NCBI GenBank assembly: GCA_900770335.1
Contig: CAAGKD010000023.1
Location: 1 to 16,147 of the forward strand
Direction of reading: 5' to 3'
Length of the DNA stretch: 16,147 bases
Source: an uncultured Sutterella sp.
GTDB lineage: Bacteria > Pseudomonadota > Gammaproteobacteria > Burkholderiales > Burkholderiaceae_F
Each line of letters begins with the position of its first letter. The stretch's first letter is position 1. The translations under genes were made by a program, and so were the position numbers. The notes below the pieces were generated by a model. It ran no database searches, was not told the DNA's origin, and worked only from the letters and a program-made list of their open reading frames with translations. Shown here piece by piece: positions 1 through 7,317 of this stretch.

Positions 1-244
1 CGCCGCGCCCGCGGAAGGGCTTCAGCACCGCCACGCGGCCGATCCACCCGTCGGGTGTGAGCCGCGCGCAGCCGAGCGTCGCGCGCTCGCCGTCCCAGGC
101 GACGAAGTGCGTCGACTCCGGATCGAGCGCATCGATCTCCTCCTCGAGCGGAACCTTCTGCTCGGCGACGAAGACCATCATGCGCACGCGCCTGGCGGGA
201 TGCTCGAGCGTTCTCCAGCCGCCCTTCTCGATTCTCACTTTCAT
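1..244 (-). CDS. GNAT family N-acetyltransferase, N-terminal part (cut by window edge)
   Basis: This reverse-strand gene starts at 244 and runs off the left edge, leaving about 81 residues. The start has a good ribosome binding site, GGAGAA, six bases before ATG. The protein begins MKVRIEKGGW and contains MVFVAEQKVPLEEEIDALD, then THFVAWDGERATLGCARL, then IGRVAVLKPFRGRG. The R/Q-x-x-G-x-G/A acetyl-CoA loop is therefore just starting at the edge (PFRGRG). The order (FV-EQ-VP, E-D-D, H, R, IGR-AV, RG-G) is that of small ElaA/YjcF-like GNAT acetyltransferases, which transfer acetyl from acetyl-CoA to an amine. The substrate cannot be told. It is the last gene of a minus-strand run, 135 bases downstream of the M16 peptidase stop, with a strong hairpin in between, so it may be transcribed separately. 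Confidence 0.8.
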   Translation of the reverse strand, partial: MKVRIEKGGWRTLEHPARRVRMMVFVAEQKVPLEEEIDALDPESTHFVAWDGERATLGCARLTPDGWIGRVAVLKPFRGRG

Positions 245-284
245 GGCGCTTCTCCAAAAAATTTCAATGACGCTCTGAACGAAG

Positions 285-317
285 AGGGGCCGCGCGGACG
301 ACTCCCGCGCGGCCCTT
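285..317 (-). terminator. Strong GC hairpin after the M16 peptidase gene
   Basis: An 11-bp perfect stem (287-297 with 305-315) encloses a 7-base loop, extendable by A-T and G-T pairs. It lies downstream of the M16 stop on the minus strand. No U-tract follows immediately; a run of T appears only about 25 bases later, just before the acetyltransferase ribosome binding site. It is either a weak or factor-assisted terminator or a transcript-end stabiliser. Confidence 0.4.
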
Positions 318-379
318 CAAAGATCTCAGTCCGCGGGCGCGGCGCCCCGGAGGGCGCGCCCCGCGCTCCTCAGCCTCAT

Positions 380-3136
380 TCAAGGATTCGTGAAGTCCTT
401 GCCGGCGGCCTTCGCCTTGGCGACGTCGCCCGCGAGGGCGAAGGTGAGCTTCTCCGGATCGCAGAACCGGCGCAGGGCGCGGTTGACGTCCTCGACGGTG
501 AGGCGCTCGATCGCCGCCTCGGTCTCCTTGGAGAACTGCCAGGTGCAGCCGAGCTCGAGGTTGTTGATCCAGTTCGAGGCGACGAGCCCGTCCTGGGCGC
601 GGTTCACGGCGCGCGACTCGATGATGCCGCGCTTGGCCTCCTCGAGCTCCTTTTCGGTGATGCCGTCGCGGAACGCGCGGGCGAGCTCATCCTTGAGGCT
701 GCGCTCGGCCTGGGCGAGGTTCTGCGGCGCCACGATCGCGCCGACGGACCACTTGCCGCGGTTGCCGAAGGCCGGCAGCGTGATGCTCGAGCCCGAGCCG
801 TACGAAAGCCCCTCCTTCTGGCGCAGGCGGTTGACGATGCGGTTGGAGAGCCCGTCCGAGCCGCCGATGATCCAGTCGGCCGTCACGAGCGCGGGCATGT
901 CGGCGTCGGTGAGGGACGCGGGCAGGTCGACGCGCGCGAAGAGCATTGCGTTCTCCTTGTCGGGCGTGTCGACGACGAAGCGCGCCGGAGCGACCGGACG
1001 GTACTCGGCGACGACGCGCTCGAAGGGCACCTCGGCGGTCTTCCTGCCGGCGACGAGCTCGCCGATCTCGGCGGCCACCTGGTCGGCGTCAAAGTCGCCG
1101 ACCACGGAGATGAAGCCCTTCTCAAGGCCGAAGACCCGGTCGTAGTAGCCCTTGACGTCGGCGAGCGTCACCTTGCCGAGGTCGGCGATGACCTCGCCGG
1201 AGAGCTCGGTGTGACGGGCGTCCCCCTCGGGATAGGTGTTGAAGTGCGCGGCGATCACGTCGCGCCCCTTGGTCGATGGCTCGTCGGAGCGCGCGCGCAG
1301 GCCGGCGATCGTCTGCTGGCGCAGCGTCTCGAACTCCTTCTCGGGGTACGTCGACTGCGTGAAGAGCTCGCTCACGAGCTTGAGGGCGGCGGCGAGGTGC
1401 TCGCGGTCCGTCGTGAAGCTGAAGGGCGAGCCGTCCATCTTGAGGTTCGTGAACGCGTCCTCGATTTCATCGCGCGTCATTGTCTTCGTGCCGCGGGTGA
1501 TCATCGAGGAGGCGAGCATCGTGACGGCGCTCCGGGCGAGCTCGCGGCTGTTGCCGATGTTGAAGCGCATCTTGACGACGACCGTGCCGCCGCGGGTCTT
1601 CTTGGGCAGGAGCGCCATGCGCACGCCACCCGCGTCGACGATCCGCGTGCGGGCGTCGATGTTGTCCTGCGAGGGATCGAACGCCTCTACGTCCGCGCCC
1701 TTCGCGCTGAAGGTGTAGCGGCCGAGGAGCTCCCCGGCCGTCGGGGCGGGGGCGATCTCGGCGCGCTTGACCTCGTCGGTCGGGACGAACATGCCCACGA
1801 CGCGGTTGTCGCGCACGAAGTACTTCGCCGCGGCGGCGTTGATCTGCCCGGCCGTCACCTCCTTGACGGACTCGCGGTCCGCGAAGAAGAGCCTCCAGTC
1901 CCCGAGGCCGATGTAGTCGGAGATGTCCACGCCGAACTCCTCGGGGTCCGAGAGCGTGCGCTCGAACATCGTCTCCTGATCGGCCTTCTGGCGGGCGATC
2001 TCCTCCTCGGTGACGCCCTTTTCCGCGAAGGCGCTCTCGATCTGCTCGACGAGCTTCGTGCGGACGGCCTCGATGTCGTCGCCCTTCTTCACCATGGCGC
2101 CGAACATCACGAAGCCCGGGTGCTTGGCGGCGATCGGCCAGCCGAAGACCTGCGAGGCCATGCCCGTCTCGACCAGGGTCTTGTAGAGGCGCCCGGTCGG
2201 AGCGTCGGCGAGGATGTCCGCGGCCATCGCGACGGGCTCGTAGTCGTCCGAGAGCGCCGAGGGGATCCGGTAGCCCACGGCGACGAGCTGCGACTCGCCC
2301 TTTCTGCGGATCAGGAACTCGCGCTCGCCGTCGGCGACGGGTTCGACGGTCCACTCCTTGGGCAGGACGCGCTCGGGCCTGGGAATGGCGCCGAAGAGCT
2401 CGCTCACCCAGGCGAGGACCTGCTTCTCGTCGAACTTGCCCGAGACCGTGAGGACGGCGTTGTCGGGCTGATAGTAGAGGCGGTAGAAGGCCTGGAGGTT
2501 CCGGATCTCGACGTTCTCGATGTCGCTTCGCGCGCCGATCGTGGAGCGCCCGTAGCTGTGCCAGTCGAACATCACGCTCTGCATGCGCTTCATCATCACC
2601 GAAAGGGGCTTGTTCTCGCCCATCTCGTACTCGTTCCTCACGACCGTCATCTCGGTGTCGAGGTCCTTCTGCGCGATGAAGGAGTTGACCATCGCGTCGG
2701 CCTGCCAGCCCAGGGCCCAGCGCATGTTGTCGTCCGTGGCGGTGAAGCTCACGAAGTAGTTCGTGCGGTCGAGCCAGGTCGAGCCGTTCATGCGGAAGCC
2801 CCGGCGCGTGAACTCCGCCGTCGGGTTGGGGTAGTTCTTCGAGCCCTTGAACATCAGGTGCTCGAGAAGGTGCGCCATGCCGGTCTCGCCGTAGTTCTCC
2901 TGCCTCGAGCCGACCATGTAGGTCATGTTGACCGTGGCCGTGGGCTTGCTCGCGTCAGGGTAGAGCACGACCTTCAGACCGTTGGGAAGCCGGTATTCCG
3001 TGATGCCCTCAACGGTGACGTAGGGCGTCGGCAGTTCATTCATCTTCGTTGTCTCCTCGCCGGCGAGCGCAGCCGCTCCGCCCGCGGTCGCCGCCGTCAT
3101 CGCGGCGGCGAACAGAACCTTTGTCAAAAATCGCAT
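380..3136 (-). CDS. M16 family zinc metallopeptidase (insulinase/pitrilysin-like), secreted, two-domain
   Basis: This 918-residue protein begins MRFLTKVLFAAAMTAATAG, a signal peptide probably cleaved near residue 26, so it should act in the periplasm. The open frame extends 28 codons further upstream (to 3220), but the signal peptide argues for the start at 3136. The inverted zinc motif HLLEH is at residues 89-93, and the third ligand is probably E169 in RNEYE, at the spacing known for pitrilysin and insulysin. A substrate-binding M16C region follows. A second M16 half starts around residue 510 (VVVKMRFNIGNSRELARS), has no HxxEH and is presumably the inactive clamshell half, with its own M16C domain near the C terminus. 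Members degrade peptides or process small proteins; the substrate here is unknown. The gene stands alone on the minus strand, divergent from yciB. Confidence 0.93.
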   Translation of the reverse strand: MRFLTKVLFAAAMTAATAGGAAALAGEETTKMNELPTPYVTVEGITEYRLPNGLKVVLYPDASKPTATVNMTYMVGSRQENYGETGMAHLLEHLMFKGSKNYPNPTAEFTRRGFRMNGSTWLDRTNYFVSFTATDDNMRWALGWQADAMVNSFIAQKDLDTEMTVVRNEYEMGENKPLSVMMKRMQSVMFDWHSYGRSTIGARSDIENVEIRNLQAFYRLYYQPDNAVLTVSGKFDEKQVLAWVSELFGAIPRPERVLPKEWTVEPVADGEREFLIRRKGESQLVAVGYRIPSALSDDYEPVAMAADILADAPTGRLYKTLVETGMASQVFGWPIAAKHPGFVMFGAMVKKGDDIEAVRTKLVEQIESAFAEKGVTEEEIARQKADQETMFERTLSDPEEFGVDISDYIGLGDWRLFFADRESVKEVTAGQINAAAAKYFVRDNRVVGMFVPTDEVKRAEIAPAPTAGELLGRYTFSAKGADVEAFDPSQDNIDARTRIVDAGGVRMALLPKKTRGGTVVVKMRFNIGNSRELARSAVTMLASSMITRGTKTMTRDEIEDAFTNLKMDGSPFSFTTDREHLAAALKLVSELFTQSTYPEKEFETLRQQTIAGLRARSDEPSTKGRDVIAAHFNTYPEGDARHTELSGEVIADLGKVTLADVKGYYDRVFGLEKGFISVVGDFDADQVAAEIGELVAGRKTAEVPFERVVAEYRPVAPARFVVDTPDKENAMLFARVDLPASLTDADMPALVTADWIIGGSDGLSNRIVNRLRQKEGLSYGSGSSITLPAFGNRGKWSVGAIVAPQNLAQAERSLKDELARAFRDGITEKELEEAKRGIIESRAVNRAQDGLVASNWINNLELGCTWQFSKETEAAIERLTVEDVNRALRRFCDPEKLTFALAGDVAKAKAAGKDFTNP

Positions 3137-3273
3137 CTCGCAAGTCTCAAACGGAAGGCGCCGCACCCGGTCTAGCCGCTGCGGCGCTGATGTTGAAGTC
3201 GGATGCATCGAACCATACACGCAAGCGCCGCGGGCGCTCGCATTGGTTTGCGTTCCGAGATGTTACCAAGAGC

Positions 3274-3295
3274 GGTTCCGGATCGAATCCGAACC
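3274..3295. repeat. Dyad in the M16/yciB divergent intergenic region
   Basis: GGTTCCGGAT (3274-3283) pairs with ATCCGAACC (3287-3295) with one bulged C, around a 3-base centre. It lies between the two divergent genes, 138 bases from the M16 start and 128 bases from the yciB start. It could be an operator or an RNA hairpin; nothing in the sequence decides between these. Confidence 0.35.
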
Positions 3296-3335
3296 GAAGC
3301 CGGACCGAGCCCGCGCGGCCGCCTGAGTCCCGTTT

Positions 3336-3346
3336 TGGGCTATCCT
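3336..3346 (+). promoter_or_regulatory. Candidate -10 promoter element for yciB
   Basis: TGGGCTATCCT contains a -10-like TATCCT at 3341-3346, 77 bases before the yciB ATG. The same 11 bases occur at 12962-12972, about 92 bases before another plus-strand gene. I see no good -35 box at 16-18 bases upstream, so this would be a -10 dependent on an extended element or an activator. The support is the recurrence and the position only. Confidence 0.35.
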
Positions 3347-3422
3347 CAGCGGCTCGGGCCGCTCCGGCCGCCCCCGCGGCCGCCCGGCGCCGCCTCCCTA
3401 TCAACGACTCGACACCCGTCCG

Positions 3423-4028
3423 ATGAAGCTTCTCTTCGACCTATTCCCCGTCATCCTCTTCTTCGCGGCCTTCAAGGGCGCGGAACGCTTTCCCGAGGAC
3501 GCGCTCTCCCTCGCCTCGGGATTCATGGGCGAGGGCGTCACCGCGACGACCGCCCCGGTCTTCATCGCCACCGTGACGGCGATCGCCGCGACCTTCCTGC
3601 AGATCCTGATCCTCAAGGCCCGCGGCCGGCGCATCGAGCCGATGCTCTGGATCAGCCTCGCCGTGATCGTCGTCTTCGGCGGCCTCACGCTGTGGCTGCG
3701 CAACGAGATGTTCATCAAATGGAAGCCCACGATCCTCTACTGGATCTTCAGCAGCATCCTCGCCTGGGGCACGATGACCGGCCGCAACTTCATCCGCACG
3801 CTCATGAAGAACGCCGTCGAGATGCCCGACGCCGCCTGGAGCCGCCTGCAGGTGATGTGGATCGTCTTCTTCCTCGCGACGGGCGCGATCAACCTTGCGG
3901 TCGCGTACTGCCTGCCGACCGAGGTCTGGGTCAACTTCAAGCTCTTCGGCCTGCTCGCGTTGACATTCATTTTTACAATTGGCACCGCGGTGTGGATGAC
4001 ACGCCAGGCCCCCCAACGGCAGAATTGA
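3423..4028 (+). CDS. yciB: Inner membrane septation protein A (YciB/IspZ family)
   Basis: This 201-residue integral membrane protein begins MKLLFDLFPVILFFAAFKGA and contains EPMLWISLAVIVVFGGLTL, FIKWKPTILYW, and VNFKLFG near the C terminus. These are the conserved blocks of YciB (intracellular septation protein A), which is usually 175-200 residues. About five hydrophobic helices are visible. In E. coli, YciB is an inner-membrane protein that interacts with cell-elongation and division proteins and affects envelope integrity. The ATG at 3423 fits the family start exactly, although no clear Shine-Dalgarno sequence precedes it. Downstream on the same strand is a PpiC-type isomerase, a conserved betaproteobacterial neighbourhood. 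The bolA gene that I recall lying between them is absent. Confidence 0.95.
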   Translation: MKLLFDLFPVILFFAAFKGAERFPEDALSLASGFMGEGVTATTAPVFIATVTAIAATFLQILILKARGRRIEPMLWISLAVIVVFGGLTLWLRNEMFIKWKPTILYWIFSSILAWGTMTGRNFIRTLMKNAVEMPDAAWSRLQVMWIVFFLATGAINLAVAYCLPTEVWVNFKLFGLLALTFIFTIGTAVWMTRQAPQRQN

Positions 4029-4067
4029 CCGGCTTCACCATCGGCTCCGCGCCTGCGGACCGCCCGT

Positions 4068-4089
4068 CGCCCTAGGGCGCCTCGAGGCG
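4068..4089. repeat. Two overlapping 12-bp perfect palindromes between yciB and the PPIase gene
   Basis: CGCCCTAGGGCG (4068-4079) and CGCCTCGAGGCG (4078-4089) are each their own reverse complement and share two bases. They lie 39 bases after the yciB stop and 48 bases before the next start. They could fold in RNA as short hairpins or be bound as DNA by a dimeric protein. No U-tract follows, so they do not look like an intrinsic terminator. Confidence 0.5.
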
Positions 4090-4114
4090 AGTCCCGCGCA
4101 CGAGGCATGAGAAA

Positions 4115-4135
4115 AAGGATTCAAGAAGGATTCAA
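4115..4135 (+). repeat. Tandemly duplicated Shine-Dalgarno region
   Basis: AAGGATTCAA occurs twice (4115-4124 and 4126-4135), separated by one G. The second copy places AAGGA directly before the ATG at 4137. The first copy lies eleven bases further upstream and could act as a standby binding site for the ribosome. This duplication also supports 4137 rather than 4107 as the start. Confidence 0.6.
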
Positions 4136-4136
4136 A

Positions 4137-4919
4137 ATGGACAAGAAAGCTATTGCCCTCGGCGCCGCCGTCCTGCTCGCCGCCACCGCCGCGAACGCGG
4201 AGCTCAAGGCCTTCAAGGTCAACGGCGAGACCGTCACGGTAGCGGCGCAGAAGGCGCTCTACGACCGCGCCATCGCCTCGGGCCAGCCCGCCGGCGAGCA
4301 GCTCGAGCTTCAGGTGAAGAACCACCTGATCCAGCAGACCGTTCTCCTGCAGGAGGCGAAAAAGACCAAGGTCGCCAACGACCCCGACGTCAAGAACGCC
4401 ATCGAGCAGGCGCGCAGCCAGATCCTCATCAACGGCCTCGCCCAGCAGTGGGTCAAGGCCAATCCCGTGTCCGAGGCGGACCTTCGCAAGGCCTATGACA
4501 CTGACAAGGCCTCGTACGGCGACACCGAGTACCAGGTGCGCCACATCCTCGTGAAGACCGAGGACCAGGCGAAGAACCTCATCTCGCGCCTCAACAAGGG
4601 CTCGGACTTCGGCAAGCTCGCGCAGGAGTTCTCCGAGGACACCGGCAACAAGGCCCAGGGCGGGCTTCTCGGCTGGGTCGTCCCGCGCTCCTTCGTGCCG
4701 GCCTTCGGCGCGTCTTTCACCGCCCTCAAGGAGGGCGAGATCGCCCAGACGCCGATCCGCACGCAGTTCGGCTTCCACGTCGTCAAGCTCGAGGCCAAGC
4801 GCAAGGCCGAGCTCTATCCCTCGTTCGAGAGCCAGCAGACCGTGATCCGCAACGCCCTCTCCAACCAGAAGGTGCAGATGCACTTCCAAGAGATCATCAA
4901 AAAGGCGAGCGTTCAGTAA
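4137..4919 (+). CDS. Periplasmic peptidyl-prolyl cis-trans isomerase, PpiC/parvulin type (SurA/PrsA-like)
   Basis: The protein has 260 residues. The start at 4137 is chosen because AAGGA lies just upstream and the product begins with a clear signal peptide, MDKKAIALGAAVLLAATAANA, probably cleaved after residue 21; an upstream in-frame ATG at 4107 would spoil this. Residues about 22-125 form a helical chaperone-like segment. Residues about 131-222 are a parvulin rotamase domain: EYQVRHILVKTEDQAK, FGKLAQEFSED, GGLLGWVVPRSFVPAF, and TQFGFHVVKLE. H136 and H214 are the two histidines typical of the active site. It should catalyse proline isomerisation and assist folding of exported proteins in the periplasm. 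It follows yciB by 108 bases on the same strand and ends 97 bases before a convergent gene. Confidence 0.93.
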   Translation: MDKKAIALGAAVLLAATAANAELKAFKVNGETVTVAAQKALYDRAIASGQPAGEQLELQVKNHLIQQTVLLQEAKKTKVANDPDVKNAIEQARSQILINGLAQQWVKANPVSEADLRKAYDTDKASYGDTEYQVRHILVKTEDQAKNLISRLNKGSDFGKLAQEFSEDTGNKAQGGLLGWVVPRSFVPAFGASFTALKEGEIAQTPIRTQFGFHVVKLEAKRKAELYPSFESQQTVIRNALSNQKVQMHFQEIIKKASVQ

Positions 4920-4956
4920 CGCCTTCCGCGGCATCCGGCCTGAAGAAAGCGGGCGG

Positions 4957-4975
4957 GCCTCCCTCGAAGGGAGGC
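4957..4975. terminator. Hairpin between convergent PPIase and Sel1-repeat genes
   Basis: GCCTCCCT pairs with AGGGAGGC around a CGA loop, an 8-bp perfect stem in the 97-base gap between two convergent genes. A second GC-rich inverted repeat (GGCGCC...GGCGCC) follows at once. Neither strand has a U-tract next to it. The position suggests a bidirectional transcription end; the mechanism is uncertain. Confidence 0.4.
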
Positions 4976-5016
4976 GCCGCAGGCGCCTTCGGCTCAGAGG
5001 CTCAGCGCAGCGCCGC

Positions 5017-5775
5017 TCAGAAGAGCTTCTCGCTGATGCCAAGCTCCTTGGTGAGCTTCTCGACGATGTCCGCGGTCTTCATCGACTTCGCGCGGGCGAC
5101 GTCCGGCTCCGAAAGCTCGTGGCTGAGGTTGCGCGCGTCCGCGGCCGCGCCGCGGGCGGCCTCACGGCCGTTCGCCGGGTGCGCGGCGCTCTCAAGGAGC
5201 GCGAGGGCCGCGACGGGGTCCTTCTGGACGCCCTCGCCCGCGCGCAGGAGCCCGGCGAGCGCAGCCTCGCCCTCAGGCAGGCCGGCGCGCGCGGCGTGGA
5301 CGTACCACTTGGCGGCCTCGGCGGGATCACGCTCGACGCCGTTGCCCTGGGCGTAGTAGTCGCCCAGGTTCTTGAGCGCGACGATCGAGCCGGCCTTCGC
5401 GCCCTCGCGGTCCCAGACGAGCGCCTGGCGGGGCTCGACGCGCACGCCGAAGCCCGTGCGGTAGGCCTCGGAGATGGCGAGAAGACACTTCTCGTTGCCG
5501 AGGAAGGCGCCCTTCTTCCACCAGTAGGTCGCCTCGAGCGGCGCGCGCTTCTGCCCGAGGCCCTGCCCGAGCATGCTGCCGATGTAGTACATCGCCTCGC
5601 CGTTGTCCTTGCCGGCCTCGGCCTTGAAGGACTTCATCGCCTCGGCGTACTTGCCCGCCTTGAGCTGCGCGACGCCGTCGTCGACGCTCGCGAGCGCGGC
5701 GCCCGGTCCGAAGGCGAGAAGAGCGGCGCTAAGCAGGGCGCCGGCGGCGATGCGATGAAAGGCCTTGAGCATCAT
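5017..5775 (-). CDS. Secreted Sel1-repeat (TPR-like) protein
   Basis: This 252-residue protein begins MMLKAFHRIAAGALLSAALL, a signal peptide probably cleaved after about residue 29 (GAALA-S). The start at 5775 has GGAG six bases upstream; ATG ATG makes the second codon an equal possibility. Residues 33-58 resemble a TPR helix pair. Four Sel1-type repeats of about 36 residues then follow at roughly 59-92, 94-128, 131-164 and 167-200. They are recognisable by G-x-x-x-A/L-x-x-x-Y, G-x-G-V-x-x-D/E-P-x-x-A and a W-Y/A-x-x-A-A-x-A-G ending (for example NGVERDPAEAAKWYVHAARAG, residues 145-165 less one). Such proteins act as protein-binding scaffolds, often in envelope stress or secretion. No catalytic domain is seen, the partner is unknown, and the gene is convergent with the PPIase. 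Confidence 0.85.
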   Translation of the reverse strand: MMLKAFHRIAAGALLSAALLAFGPGAALASVDDGVAQLKAGKYAEAMKSFKAEAGKDNGEAMYYIGSMLGQGLGQKRAPLEATYWWKKGAFLGNEKCLLAISEAYRTGFGVRVEPRQALVWDREGAKAGSIVALKNLGDYYAQGNGVERDPAEAAKWYVHAARAGLPEGEAALAGLLRAGEGVQKDPVAALALLESAAHPANGREAARGAAADARNLSHELSEPDVARAKSMKTADIVEKLTKELGISEKLF

Positions 5776-5916
5776 TGGGGTCTCCGTTTCAGTGTTCTTC
5801 GACCCGGACGAACCCTTGGAGACTCCCTCTAGGGGAGGCGCGGGCGCACCGGGGCATTGTCATGATTCTTCAACTGACTCTACCCCCGGATTCTTAAGCG
5901 AAGATCACCGGCCGGC

Positions 5917-7230
5917 CTAGTCCGAACTCTTGTCCGGAACCTTGTCCGAAGCCTCGTTCGGATCCAGCCCGATGAGCTCCGAAAGCGGCCGGTCGAGGAA
6001 GGCGCTCTCGCCGGTGAAGTCGCCGTACCAGCGCGCGAGGGGCCCCGCGGGACGCTCGGGGCTCTCCCGGGCGGGCTGCACGAGGCCGTTTCTCGGATCG
6101 ATGAGCAGCGCGCTCACCGCGTCGCGCAGGGACTTCTCGCGCGGATCGCACAGCAGCGCCCAGCCCGCGACGCGCCGGCGCGCGCTCTCCATGACGGGCG
6201 CGCAGTACTCGTACTCCGAGAGGCGCGAGAGGATGCTCTCGGCGGCCTGCGGATAGGTGTCCGCCGCCCGGGCGAGCTCGTCCTCGGAGACGACCGGCCG
6301 CCCGGCCTCGCGCGCCGCGGCGAGCTCGCGCAGGAGCGCGACGCCCGTGAGAAAGTCGTTGCCGAGCATGTAGGCGTCGGCGAACCGGCCCGAGGTGATC
6401 TGCGGAATCGTCGCCGTGACGGCCGCGCCCGCGAAGACAAGGAGCCAGGAGACGTAGAGCCAGAGCAGGAGCACCGGCACGGCGACGAAGGCGCCGTAGA
6501 TCGAGGAGAGGGTGCCCGCCGTCACGTAGTACTCGAACCCGATCTTGACGACCTGGCCGGCGAGCGCGACGACGAAGCCCCCGATCAGGGCGTGCGGGAT
6601 CGCGACGCGGCAGTTGGGGACGAGCTTGAAGAGCGCCCCGTAGGCGACGGTCTGCAGCAGCACCTGAAAGAGCGCGATCGCCCACCCCGGAAGCCCCCCG
6701 TCGGCGACGCCCGCGGCAAGCCGCAGCGCCTGGGTCGTAAGCGTCATCGAGAGCGCGATGCACGCGGGCCCGAGCGTGAGCAGCGCCCAGTAGAGCATCG
6801 CCCGCTGCGTCCAGGGACGCATCCGGCGGACGCGGAAGATTCTGCTCACGGTGACGAAGAACTTGTCGATCATCATGAGGGCCGTCACCGAGAGGCCCGC
6901 GATGCCGAAGGCCCCGAGGCCGGAGGCGTGCTCGCTGAAGAGCCGAATGTAGCGCAAGATCTCCTCGCTGTACTGCATCGGCAGGAAGCTGTTGAGAAGC
7001 GCGTCCTCAAGGGAGCGGCGCGTCTCGGCGAAGCTCGGGAAGGCCGCGAAGACGGCGAGCGAGACGGCGATGAGCGGCACGAGCGAAAGGAGCGTCGTGA
7101 GCGTCATCGAGGAGGCGACCTCCTGCAGATGCGTCTCGCGCATGCGCGCGCCGGCGAATCCCGCAAGCGAGCGCAGGACGCAAAGGATGCGATGGCGCTT
7201 CAATGCGTCGAGGAGCGGCGTCTTCGTCAT
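5917..7230 (-). CDS. YihY/BrkB family inner membrane protein
   Basis: This 437-residue protein carries the YihY/virulence factor BrkB domain (long misannotated as ribonuclease BN) over about residues 15-285, with around six membrane helices. Diagnostic pieces are the early MTLTTLLSLVPLIAVSLAVF, FRVRRMRPWTQR, PNCRVAIPHALIGG, and SSIYGAFVAVPVLLLWLYVS. The last 150 or so residues are hydrophilic, rich in Arg, Ala and Glu, and probably a cytoplasmic tail; this makes it longer than E. coli YihY (about 290 residues). The molecular function of the family is not established; some members are linked to serum resistance or transport. The gene lies 87 bases after the iadA stop on the same strand, separated from it by a strong hairpin. 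Nothing suggests a functional link to its neighbours. Confidence 0.92.
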   Translation of the reverse strand: MTKTPLLDALKRHRILCVLRSLAGFAGARMRETHLQEVASSMTLTTLLSLVPLIAVSLAVFAAFPSFAETRRSLEDALLNSFLPMQYSEEILRYIRLFSEHASGLGAFGIAGLSVTALMMIDKFFVTVSRIFRVRRMRPWTQRAMLYWALLTLGPACIALSMTLTTQALRLAAGVADGGLPGWAIALFQVLLQTVAYGALFKLVPNCRVAIPHALIGGFVVALAGQVVKIGFEYYVTAGTLSSIYGAFVAVPVLLLWLYVSWLLVFAGAAVTATIPQITSGRFADAYMLGNDFLTGVALLRELAAAREAGRPVVSEDELARAADTYPQAAESILSRLSEYEYCAPVMESARRRVAGWALLCDPREKSLRDAVSALLIDPRNGLVQPARESPERPAGPLARWYGDFTGESAFLDRPLSELIGLDPNEASDKVPDKSSD

Positions 7231-7262
7231 GACGCGGCCTCCTGGGGAGAAAAGGGACGGGA

Positions 7263-7297
7263 GCGCGGGCGGCCCGAACGATCCGGACCGCCCGCGC
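7263..7297 (-). terminator. Probable terminator of iadA
   Basis: A 14-pair stem (7263-7276 with 7284-7297) with one C-A mismatch encloses a 7-base loop just past the iadA stop on the minus strand. Downstream on that strand comes TCCCGTCCCTTTTC, a pyrimidine stretch with T4 about ten bases past the stem. This is weaker than a canonical intrinsic terminator but well placed between iadA and the YihY gene. Confidence 0.45.
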
Positions 7298-7317
7298 AGG
7301 CGGAAGGCGTGAACTCG

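Noticed and set aside
107..3175. A 1022-codon open frame on the plus strand opposite the M16 peptidase gene
   Set aside because: It is antisense to a gene with a signal peptide, zinc motif and full family architecture. Its translation is low-complexity Arg/Gly/Glu/Leu/Val-rich, as expected from a shadow frame in GC-rich DNA.
5823..5837. A short CTCCC/GGGAG hairpin upstream of the Sel1-repeat gene, as a possible operator or riboswitch
   Set aside because: Only five pairs, with no conserved riboswitch core, and such hairpins are common by chance in this composition.
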